This document shows positions 1 through 4,160 of a stretch of 6,572 nt of DNA, one piece after another (the first letter of the stretch is position 1; each line of letters begins with the position of its first letter). Location: assembly GCA_014729705.1 (NCBI GenBank), contig WJJK01000073.1:1-6572 (forward strand), read 5' to 3'. This DNA comes from Candidatus Altarchaeales archaeon. GTDB taxonomy: Archaea > Altiarchaeota > Altiarchaeia > IMC4 > SCGC-AAA252-I15. A model generated the notes under the pieces. It was not told the origin of the DNA. It did not search any database and saw only the letters and a list, made by a program, of their open reading frames with translations. Made by a program: the position numbers and the translations under genes.

Positions 1-63
1 CATGGCTCAGAACAACATGATAGATCACGCCTAAAGTCAGAGTAGGGAGAAAAACAAAGTCAA

Positions 64-140
64 GGGCTCGTAGCTCAACTAGGCAGAGCGGCCGGCTTTT
101 AACCGGCGGGTTGTAGGTTCGATTCCTACCGGGCCCACCA
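64..140 (+). tRNA. tRNA-Lys(UUU)
   Basis: A complete cloverleaf can be folded by hand. The 7-bp acceptor stem pairs 64-70 with 130-136 (one G-U pair), the D stem is GCTC/GAGC at 73-76/86-89, and the anticodon stem GCCGG/CCGGC at 91-95/103-107 encloses the loop CTTTTAA. The anticodon is TTT at 98-100. The T arm is GTAGG-TTCGATT-CCTAC. The discriminator is A137 and CCA is encoded at 138-140. It reads AAA and AAG lysine codons. It is the first of five tRNAs in this transcription unit. Confidence 0.97.
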
Positions 141-158
141 TTTCATTGTAGATCAAAC

Positions 159-332
159 ATGGACCTACCAGAGCTTTTAGAGGAATGCCTTGCGGGCGCC
201 CAGGACGATCAGTCAGCGCTCGGCGGCTCCGAAGAAGAACAGGTGAAGCAACTCATCCTGCTCCTGCAACAAAACGAGATCTCCTCACTCCAGCAGCTAA
301 AGGAAAAGTTGGAACCTTGCGCGGACAAATAA
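159..332 (+). CDS. Small acidic hypothetical protein (57 aa)
   Basis: This short reading frame fills most of the gap between tRNA-Lys and tRNA-Trp and runs from ATG 159 to TAA 330-332. The 57-residue product starts MDLPELLEECLAG, has an acidic middle (SEEEQ) and then a Leu/Gln-rich stretch (LILLLQQNE, LQQLKEKLE) that should form an amphipathic helix. I do not recognise a family. No clear Shine-Dalgarno sequence precedes the ATG, which weakens the call. A competing frame from ATG 185 would run into tRNA-Trp and encodes an Arg-rich, low-quality product, so I prefer this one. Genes this small among phage tRNAs are common and usually of unknown function. Confidence 0.45.
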   Translation: MDLPELLEECLAGAQDDQSALGGSEEEQVKQLILLLQQNEISSLQQLKEKLEPCADK

Positions 333-382
333 TCCAGAGAGTGTTCCTGGGAATCGGGGCAGCTATCAAAATCTTTACTCAA

Positions 383-457
383 AGGGGTGTCGGTTAATGG
401 CTAAACCAGCGGTCTCCAAAATCGCGACTGGGGGTTCGAATCCCTCCACCCCTGCCA
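383..457 (+). tRNA. tRNA-Trp(CCA)
   Basis: The acceptor stem AGGGGTG (383-389) pairs fully with CACCCCT (447-453). The D stem is GGTT/AACC at 392-395/404-407. The anticodon stem GCGGT/ATCGC at 409-413/421-425 includes one G-U pair and encloses the loop CTCCAAA, giving anticodon CCA at 416-418. The T arm is GGGGG-TTCGAAT-CCCTC. The discriminator is G454, as expected for bacterial tRNA-Trp, and CCA is encoded at 455-457. It reads UGG only, so it does not suggest stop-codon reassignment. Confidence 0.96.
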
Positions 458-537
458 TTGTGCATCTCTGCCTTGCCTGCGGGACGGCTTTTTACGCCCC
501 GGGAAGGTATTGCGAGAGATGCAGAGAAGACGGGTAG
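397..537 (+). CDS. Possible zinc-ribbon mini-protein overlapping two tRNA genes
   Basis: The 70-base spacer between tRNA-Trp and tRNA-Val encodes, in one frame, a compact zinc-ribbon pattern: CLAC, ten residues, then CERC (bases 469-522), followed by REDG and a TAG at 535-537 inside tRNA-Val. The spacing of the two CxxC knuckles and the bridge TAFYAPGRY look like a genuine treble-clef or zinc-ribbon element. The start is uncertain. ATG 397, preceded by a weak AAGGGG, gives 46 residues but translates most of the tRNA-Trp gene. GTG 460 gives 25 residues but has no visible ribosome binding site. The overlap with two tRNAs argues against it, the Cys pattern for it. The same stretch also forms an inverted repeat, so chance or RNA structure could explain it. 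Confidence 0.33.
   Translation: MAKPAVSKIATGGSNPSTPAIVHLCLACGTAFYAPGRYCERCREDG
461..523 (+). repeat. Inverted repeat spanning the tRNA-Trp/tRNA-Val spacer
   Basis: TGCATCTCT at 461-469 is the exact reverse complement of AGAGATGCA at 515-523, a 9-bp stem closing nearly the whole spacer between the two tRNAs. The enclosed 45 bases are GC-rich and could pair further. A stem of this kind could guide processing of the tRNA precursor by bringing the spacer ends together. There is no T-run after it, so it does not look like an intrinsic terminator. It coincides with the possible zinc-ribbon frame. Confidence 0.5.
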
Positions 538-604
538 CTCAGCCGGTTAGAGCGTCTGGTTTACACCCAGAAGGCCGTGGGTTCGAGTCCCACCCCGTCT
601 ACCA
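528..604 (+). tRNA. tRNA-Val(UAC)
   Basis: The acceptor stem AGACGGG (528-534) pairs perfectly with CCCGTCT (594-600). The D stem is GCTC/GAGC at 537-540/550-553. The anticodon stem TCTGG/CCAGA at 555-559/567-571 encloses the loop TTTACAC, with anticodon TAC at 562-564. The T arm is GTGGG-TTCGAGT-CCCAC. The discriminator is A601 and CCA is encoded at 602-604. It reads GUA and, with U34 modification, other valine codons. The tilS-like gene starts 16 bases after its CCA end, so one transcript probably carries both and must be cut by tRNA-processing enzymes. Confidence 0.97.
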
Positions 605-620
605 GAATCAAGAGGAAAGG

Positions 621-1262
621 ATGCACTTCCAACTCACACACCCGCTTCCCCGTACCTGTTACGTAGCCGTTTCAGGCGGGGCTGATAGCATGGTGGCTCT
701 GCATTGGTTGGCCCAAGTCGAAGGGCGCGTGCAGGGCGTGGTGCATTTCCATCACAACACCGGTGACTTTGCCGACGCTTGTTGGGATCTAGTTCGGGCC
801 CGGGCCCATGAAATCGGATGTGATTTCCTGTTCCGGCGCTTGTATCGAAACCCTGATGAGGGGGCCTCTCTAGAGAATTTCTGGAGGGAGCAACGTTACC
901 GATTCTTCCATGAGATTTCCGCCGTTAACGGAAACGCCCCTATTGTGCTAGCCCATAACATGGACGATTGTTTGGAGAACTACGTAAAAGCGACCATGGT
1001 CGACGGGCATTTAGGCACTATTCCGTACCGACACGGCCCGTGTATTAGGCCATTCCGTCTGTGGAAAAGAGCAGACATCGAGGATTATGCGAAAAGACAC
1101 GGTATTAGGTACCTCCAGGACCCAAGTAATCTGGACCACAGTAAATTCAAGCGGGCAGAGCTAAGGCGTCTGGTGGTTCCCAGGCTTAAAAGATATAATC
1201 CCGGTATTTATAGGGTAGTACAGAAAGCTATTGTAAGACAAGATAAGTATGACGAGAGATAG
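621..1262 (+). CDS. tilS: TilS-like tRNA(Ile)-lysidine synthetase, short form
   Basis: TilS uses ATP to adenylate C34 of tRNA-Ile2(CAU) and attaches lysine, making lysidine, which changes both decoding (AUG to AUA) and charging (Met to Ile). The 213-residue product has the N-type PP-loop SGGADS at 18-23, the helix LENFWREQRYRFF near 84-96, AHNMDDCLE at 111-119, IRP at 142-144, DPSN at 167-170 and LRRLVVPRL near 181-189, in the order expected for TilS. It lacks the iron-sulfur Cys motifs of the related TtcA. The length matches only the catalytic N-terminal domain; the E. coli enzyme has about 430 residues with extra C-terminal domains. The usual RGxG segment after DDxxE is replaced by VDGHLG. 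ATG 621 follows AGAGGAAAGG; starts further upstream would lie in tRNA-Val. A CAU tRNA follows 56 bases downstream, which supports the assignment. Confidence 0.85.
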   Translation: MHFQLTHPLPRTCYVAVSGGADSMVALHWLAQVEGRVQGVVHFHHNTGDFADACWDLVRARAHEIGCDFLFRRLYRNPDEGASLENFWREQRYRFFHEISAVNGNAPIVLAHNMDDCLENYVKATMVDGHLGTIPYRHGPCIRPFRLWKRADIEDYAKRHGIRYLQDPSNLDHSKFKRAELRRLVVPRLKRYNPGIYRVVQKAIVRQDKYDER

Positions 1263-1318
1263 AAGGATACAAAAACCGAAAGAGAATTCTTTCAGAGAAC
1301 AGGATGGAAGACCCCTAC

Positions 1319-1395
1319 AGGCCCGTAGCTCAATCGGTTAGAGCAGCGGTCTCATAAACCGCGGGTTACCGGTTCAAGTCCGGTCGGGCCTACCA
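1319..1395 (+). tRNA. tRNA with CAU anticodon, probably tRNA-Ile2 (lysidine-modified, reads AUA)
   Basis: The acceptor stem AGGCCCG (1319-1325) pairs perfectly with CGGGCCT (1385-1391). The D stem is GCTC/GAGC. The anticodon stem GCGGT/ACCGC at 1346-1350/1358-1362 encloses CTCATAA, with anticodon CAT at 1353-1355. The discriminator is A1392 and CCA is encoded at 1393-1395. A CAU anticodon may mean Met, fMet or Ile2. Pair 1-72 is a normal A-U pair and the D/T arms are of elongator type, so it is not an initiator. The pairs C4-G69 and C5-G68 are those I recall as recognised by E. coli TilS, whereas E. coli elongator tRNA-Met has U4-A69 and A5-U68. The AGG start and GGCCTACCA end also resemble E. 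coli tRNA-Ile1. With the tilS-like gene next door, Ile2 is the best reading. Confidence 0.88.
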
Positions 1396-1421
1396 CCCAC
1401 TACACTACATAGGAGAAACGA

Positions 1422-1805
1422 GTGCTGGACAGAGCACCGGCTCCCTATCGAGTAGCTTTGACCATGGCCAGGAAAAGTGAGTACGTCCCGTACAGGATTG
1501 GGGCGTGTTTGGCCAGGGGACGCCGAATCATTTCGGCGGGCTACAATCAGATAAAGACTCACCCTCTTACTCTCAGGCTTCATAATAAGTTTATCTCCGG
1601 CTTGCATGCGGAGATGCACACCTGTGCCGGGGTAGATGAGAAGTCTCTCAGGGGAGCTGACATCTACGTTGTGCGCTTGAGAAGGGACGGCGGTCTGGGA
1701 ATGGCTCGTCCTTGCAAGGAGTGCCAGAGGTTCCTCAAGGAACTGGGCATTCGAAAGGCTTATTATACCGAAACCGGTGGAGGTTTGGGTATGCTCAAGA
1801 TCTGA
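1422..1805 (+). CDS. Zinc-dependent deaminase of the cytidine/dCMP deaminase (CDA) superfamily
   Basis: The 127-residue protein carries the CDA-superfamily zinc site. HAE at 62-64 supplies one zinc ligand and the catalytic Glu64, and PCKEC at 97-101 supplies Cys98 and Cys101. Upstream, IGACLARGRRIISAGYN (26-42) forms the usual paired strands before the active site. Members deaminate cytosine, adenine or guanine in free nucleosides, nucleotides or RNA. The length, about one domain, fits a nucleotide-type enzyme. The KTHPL segment before HAE is not what I expect in TadA, and the PCxxC knuckle lacks the methionine of the TadA PCxMC motif. The substrate therefore cannot be fixed: dCMP or a similar nucleotide is likeliest, and tRNA editing cannot be excluded given the tRNA-rich setting. 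The start is GTG 1422, six bases after AGGAG (1411-1415). ATG 1464 lacks a binding site. The next gene begins 10 bases after the stop. Confidence 0.85.
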   Translation: MLDRAPAPYRVALTMARKSEYVPYRIGACLARGRRIISAGYNQIKTHPLTLRLHNKFISGLHAEMHTCAGVDEKSLRGADIYVVRLRRDGGLGMARPCKECQRFLKELGIRKAYYTETGGGLGMLKI

Positions 1806-1815
1806 GAGGTTTTAG

Positions 1816-2817
1816 ATGAGCGACTGGCAAATAGTGATCCTGCACACCCGTAGGAACACCCTGCTTAAGCGGGCAATAGAGACCGCCTTCCCTGGGAGGG
1901 CGGTCTCTTTGCATGTACCAGCCCTGGTTCGAGGCTATGGAAGGGCGGCCTGGTGTAGTCACGAAGAAATACTCTCCTACTTCCGCCGCTACGTTTATGA
2001 TTCGGGTATCTGGAGAAACCGAGTCCTGACGATCTACGGGGATGGAGACCTGCACCACTACACCTACGCTCTTTCTCGCCTGGCGGCTCAGCGCAGAGGT
2101 CTCGAGGGACCAGAACTCAACTGGACCTATTTCCACGTAGACAACCACAGAGACGATTGGGGAGAGCGGGACGAAAAAGGTACCACAGACTATCTGAACT
2201 GTGCCAACTTCGTAGACTCCCTCTGCCATCACCATGGGGCTGTACCATTTATGATTGGCCCAGAAGTCTATCCCGTCAAGGATTCTCAGGGCTACCGAAT
2301 GAATGGGGTTGAGATTCCCATCTACTCGAATGGGTTCCCCAAAAGTCTTCAGAGGAGCCGAGTGTGGAAGACTTACAAGTCTCCAGAATGCTCCTCAGAA
2401 GGGACAGGCTTGCCTGTAGTGGACGATCTCCGCACGTCCCCCACACCAGCCTATCTCAGCTTCGATCTGGACGTCCTGGGGCGAAATGAGATTGTCACCA
2501 ACTTTTGCCAAAACGACAACATGACAGTCCGGCGCCTGCACCAGATCCTGTCGCGCATCCGTCCCCATAAGCGAGTTTTTTCAGCCGACATTCTGGGGTT
2601 CCCCGATGACTGCAATCATCCTCTTTCAGCCCTGACTATTACTCTTCTGGCCAGAAAGATTCTGGGAATGGGTACTCAAAAGTTGCTGAAGTACCACTCA
2701 AAGTTGAAGCAGAGGCAAGCCGGTTTGGTTTCCTCTGGGAAAGTAGACCTGGATGACAGAGGAAGGAAGGCTCCCATAGAAGAGGGAGAACTTCTGGAGG
2801 TTCTGCGAAATGGATGA
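1816..2817 (+). CDS. Arginase-fold (ureohydrolase-like) metalloenzyme, substrate unknown
   Basis: Ureohydrolases such as arginase, agmatinase and formimidoglutamase use two metal ions to hydrolyse guanidino-type C-N bonds. This 333-residue protein, close to the usual 300-350, shows the metal-binding motifs in order. GDGDLHH at 75-81 replaces GGDHS (His80 is the likely ligand). DNHRD at 109-113 matches DxHxD, and SFDLD at 215-219 matches SxDxD. A further strand, FSADILGF, lies at 255-262. The six ligand positions therefore appear intact and activity is likely. The GDGDLHH form is unlike true arginases, and substrate-specificity residues are not recognisable, so the reaction is unknown. About 45 residues at the C terminus (DLDDRGRK, EEGELLE) are charged and probably outside the fold. 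ATG 1816 has AGAGG at 1805-1809. A strong hairpin lies within codons 21-31. The next small gene overlaps its end by 8 bases, indicating translational coupling. Confidence 0.78.
   Translation: MSDWQIVILHTRRNTLLKRAIETAFPGRAVSLHVPALVRGYGRAAWCSHEEILSYFRRYVYDSGIWRNRVLTIYGDGDLHHYTYALSRLAAQRRGLEGPELNWTYFHVDNHRDDWGERDEKGTTDYLNCANFVDSLCHHHGAVPFMIGPEVYPVKDSQGYRMNGVEIPIYSNGFPKSLQRSRVWKTYKSPECSSEGTGLPVVDDLRTSPTPAYLSFDLDVLGRNEIVTNFCQNDNMTVRRLHQILSRIRPHKRVFSADILGFPDDCNHPLSALTITLLARKILGMGTQKLLKYHSKLKQRQAGLVSSGKVDLDDRGRKAPIEEGELLEVLRNG
1878..1908 (+). promoter_or_regulatory. Strong hairpin within the start of the ureohydrolase-like gene
   Basis: AGAGACCGCC at 1878-1887 is the exact reverse complement of GGCGGTCTCT at 1899-1908. 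The stem continues inward with T-G, T-A, C-G and C-G pairs to a 3-base loop at 1892-1894, giving 14 bp in all. It begins 62 bases after the start codon. It is followed only by TT and then GC, so it is a poor intrinsic terminator but would be a strong mRNA structure. It may be an attenuator, an mRNA-stability or processing element, or a DNA-level protein site; it could also be a coding coincidence. Confidence 0.6.
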
Positions 2818-2980
2818 AGGTGTGACTAACTATGCTCGAAAGGAAATCCTGGAAGCTATGTACAAGAGCGTGGAACGAATGAACCAACACGTCGTGGAAA
2901 ACAACCCGGATGCTACTCTCTCGGAACAACACCTGCAGGTGAACCTCCGCAGGAATTTCCGCGAGCTGCAGGAGCGATAG
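2810..2980 (+). CDS. Small hypothetical protein (56 aa)
   Basis: The frame runs from ATG 2810 to TAG 2978-2980. It overlaps the last 8 bases of the ureohydrolase-like gene, with TGGAGG at 2795-2800 as ribosome binding site nine bases before the start. The arrangement is typical of translational coupling. The 56-residue product (start MDEGVTNYARKEILEAMYK) is hydrophilic and should be largely helical: one helix through KSVERMNQHVVE, a break at NNPDA, then a second through NLRRNFRELQER. It has no signal peptide, membrane segment or metal motif. I do not recognise a family. It could be a small partner or regulator of the upstream enzyme, but only its position suggests that. Confidence 0.7.
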   Translation: MDEGVTNYARKEILEAMYKSVERMNQHVVENNPDATLSEQHLQVNLRRNFRELQER

Positions 2981-3009
2981 GGTATCCGCAGCGAATCCTA
3001 GGAGTCATC

Positions 3010-3981
3010 ATGCCCATCGTGAAATGGACGAAGCTGGAACAGCAGCAGCCCGTGCTCGGCTTCAAGACCAAGGTGCGAGTGGTTCCTCTCGAAGGAGAGA
3101 AGGGAAAACCCAAGACCTGCAGCCTTTCGGGGTCGGCCAGTTGTCGGGAGGAGTTGAACTACTTCATCCGGAACCGGCTAGGATCACTCACCTACGAGAA
3201 CGTTCCCAAGCCGCAGGTGCCGGGAAAGTTCGTGTGGGGCCACGACCGCAAGCGCGTGGCCGAGATCGATCTGGACTTCGAGGGTACGCATCAGCCCGAT
3301 GTGACCAAGATGTGGATCAACCTTCCGAAGTACCGTCGGGTGTATCAGCGAGGTCGTACGCGTCATCATCAGTTCCCGCAGCGGGCGTCGTCGTATACCA
3401 AGCTGATCGAGACCACCGATGCCCTTACGGGATTGGTCTGCCTGATGCTCAACCCCGACCGCTACTACGGCAACTGGTGGCGGACGACGATCCAGGACGC
3501 CAAGGGCACCGGCGAGCCCGGTGGGATGAAGTGTTTCGTGTGGTACGGAACGGATAACTTCTTCCTGGCCCATCCGGCGTTGACCTCGATCGTATTCGGG
3601 CTGTTTCGCCAGTCGCTTCGGCTGGTGAAGGCAGGGCAGGTGGATGCTCTTTCGGCCCGTGCTCCTCGTGCGGAGGTTCGGAAGGCCCTCGACCAGTCCG
3701 ACCACGAGCGGGCTCTGCATCTCGTCAAGAAGCTGAAGCCCCTGATCGCATCCACTTCGAAGATGCGCGAGTATCCCATTCGCGCTGCGCATTTCGATTT
3801 CCTCTTCGACCTCCACAAGGCCGTCTACAAGCATGGCTTCAAGGAAGTCTTCGGCACGCCCTCCAAGGCCTGGAATTGTCGGGTCGAATACGGTGGGCTC
3901 GTCAACGGGTCGTATACCTACTTCGGTGCTAGCGCCTCCTCCACGGCGGCCAAGCGAATCAAGGAACTGGCCCGTAAATAA
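3010..3981 (+). CDS. Unknown-family protein A, paralogue of the gene at 4161
   Basis: This 323-residue soluble protein is not one I can name. AGGAG at 3000-3004 precedes ATG 3010. From about residue 44 it shares ordered blocks with the product of 4161-5246: SCREELNY (44-51), KRVAEIDL (81-88), DAL-x-G (137-141), GNWW (154-157), the core GTDN-x(4)-HPALT-x(4)-GLFRQ (180-201), a D-x(3)-A-x(2)-L helical region near 231-244, YP at 255-256, FD-x-L near 262-268, H-x-x-KE-x-F (275-281) and a GSYTYFG end. The invariant Asp, Asn, His, Arg and Gln in the core could form an active or binding site. Its codon use differs from the neighbours: every Arg codon I checked is CGN and none is AGA or AGG, Ile is ATC/ATT, and third positions are GC-rich. 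That suggests separate acquisition or different expression. Two hairpins and tRNA-Leu follow. Confidence 0.9.
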   Translation: MPIVKWTKLEQQQPVLGFKTKVRVVPLEGEKGKPKTCSLSGSASCREELNYFIRNRLGSLTYENVPKPQVPGKFVWGHDRKRVAEIDLDFEGTHQPDVTKMWINLPKYRRVYQRGRTRHHQFPQRASSYTKLIETTDALTGLVCLMLNPDRYYGNWWRTTIQDAKGTGEPGGMKCFVWYGTDNFFLAHPALTSIVFGLFRQSLRLVKAGQVDALSARAPRAEVRKALDQSDHERALHLVKKLKPLIASTSKMREYPIRAAHFDFLFDLHKAVYKHGFKEVFGTPSKAWNCRVEYGGLVNGSYTYFGASASSTAAKRIKELARK

Positions 3982-3986
3982 CGGGC
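3970..3986 (+). repeat. Hairpin over the stop codon of protein A
   Basis: GCCCGT at 3970-3975 and ACGGGC at 3981-3986 form a perfect 6-bp stem around the loop AAATA, with the TAA stop at 3979-3981. It is the first of two hairpins after this gene. No T-run follows, so termination is not indicated. A role in 3'-end protection or in separating this message from the tRNA-Leu precursor is possible. Confidence 0.45.
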
Positions 3987-4001
3987 ACCCCTGTTAGTGA
4001 A

Positions 4002-4020
4002 AGCGGAAAGCACTTCCGCT
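4002..4020 (+). repeat. Stem-loop between protein A and tRNA-Leu
   Basis: AGCGGAA at 4002-4008 pairs perfectly with TTCCGCT at 4014-4020 across the 5-base loop AGCAC. The hairpin lies in the 81-base gap between the stop of protein A and tRNA-Leu. A run of five A, not T, follows at 4030-4034, so a Rho-independent terminator on the plus strand is unlikely. It may be an mRNA-processing or stability element. The rest of the gap shows no gene and no clear promoter. Confidence 0.5.
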
Positions 4021-4062
4021 GGCTCGCTCAAAAAGACACCGTAGCCGGGCAAGAATCCGTAC

Positions 4063-4150
4063 GGGGAAGTGGCGAAACTGGCAGACGCGCTTGACTTAAG
4101 ATCAAGTGAGGTAACCCCTCGTGTGGGTTCGAATCCCACCTTCCCCACCA
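4063..4150 (+). tRNA. tRNA-Leu(UAA), class II with long variable arm
   Basis: The acceptor stem GGGGAAG (4063-4069) pairs perfectly with CTTCCCC (4140-4146). The anticodon stem CTTGA/TCAAG at 4090-4094/4102-4106 encloses CTTAAGA, giving anticodon TAA at 4097-4099. A long variable arm with a GAGG/CCTC stem follows, as in leucine tRNAs. The T arm is GTGGG-TTCGAAT-CCCAC. The discriminator is A4147 and CCA is encoded at 4148-4150. It reads UUA and UUG. The last A of its CCA is also the first base of the AGGAG of the next gene, so cutting the mature tRNA out of the transcript would remove or damage that ribosome binding site. Confidence 0.97.
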
Positions 4151-4160
4151 GGAGAAAGAC

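Noticed and set aside
2..34. Short open stretch ending in TAA at 32-34 that could be the end of an upstream gene.
   Set aside because: Another frame is also open across the left edge (to TAG 43-45), and about ten codons cannot distinguish a real gene end from chance.
185..397. 70-residue frame from ATG 185.
   Set aside because: It runs into tRNA-Trp, encodes an Arg-rich product, and its purine-rich upstream sequence directly touches the ATG. The frame starting at 159 is more protein-like.
510..620. N-terminal extension of the TilS-like protein from position 510.
   Set aside because: It would translate the whole tRNA-Val gene. ATG 621 has its own ribosome binding site and gives the expected domain start.
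1303..1356. Mini-frame starting MEDPYRPVAQSV across the start of the CAU tRNA.
   Set aside because: The sequence is the usual by-product of translating a tRNA D arm, with no other support.
1816..1908. Intrinsic terminator after the deaminase gene.
   Set aside because: The hairpin at 1878-1908 lacks a real T-run and lies within a coding frame with clear enzyme motifs, so it is kept only as a structured element.
3024..3557. Plus-strand +2 frame of 177 residues within protein A.
   Set aside because: It has low-complexity Arg/Gly/Ala composition and no binding site. The GC-rich codons of A explain the lack of stops.
3184..3834. Long minus-strand frame opposite protein A.
   Set aside because: It is a shadow of a GC-rich plus-strand gene that has a clear binding site and a homologue at 4161.
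4063..4150. tRNA-Leu as an integration attachment site.
   Set aside because: No repeated tRNA 3' fragment, integrase or recombinase is seen in the window.
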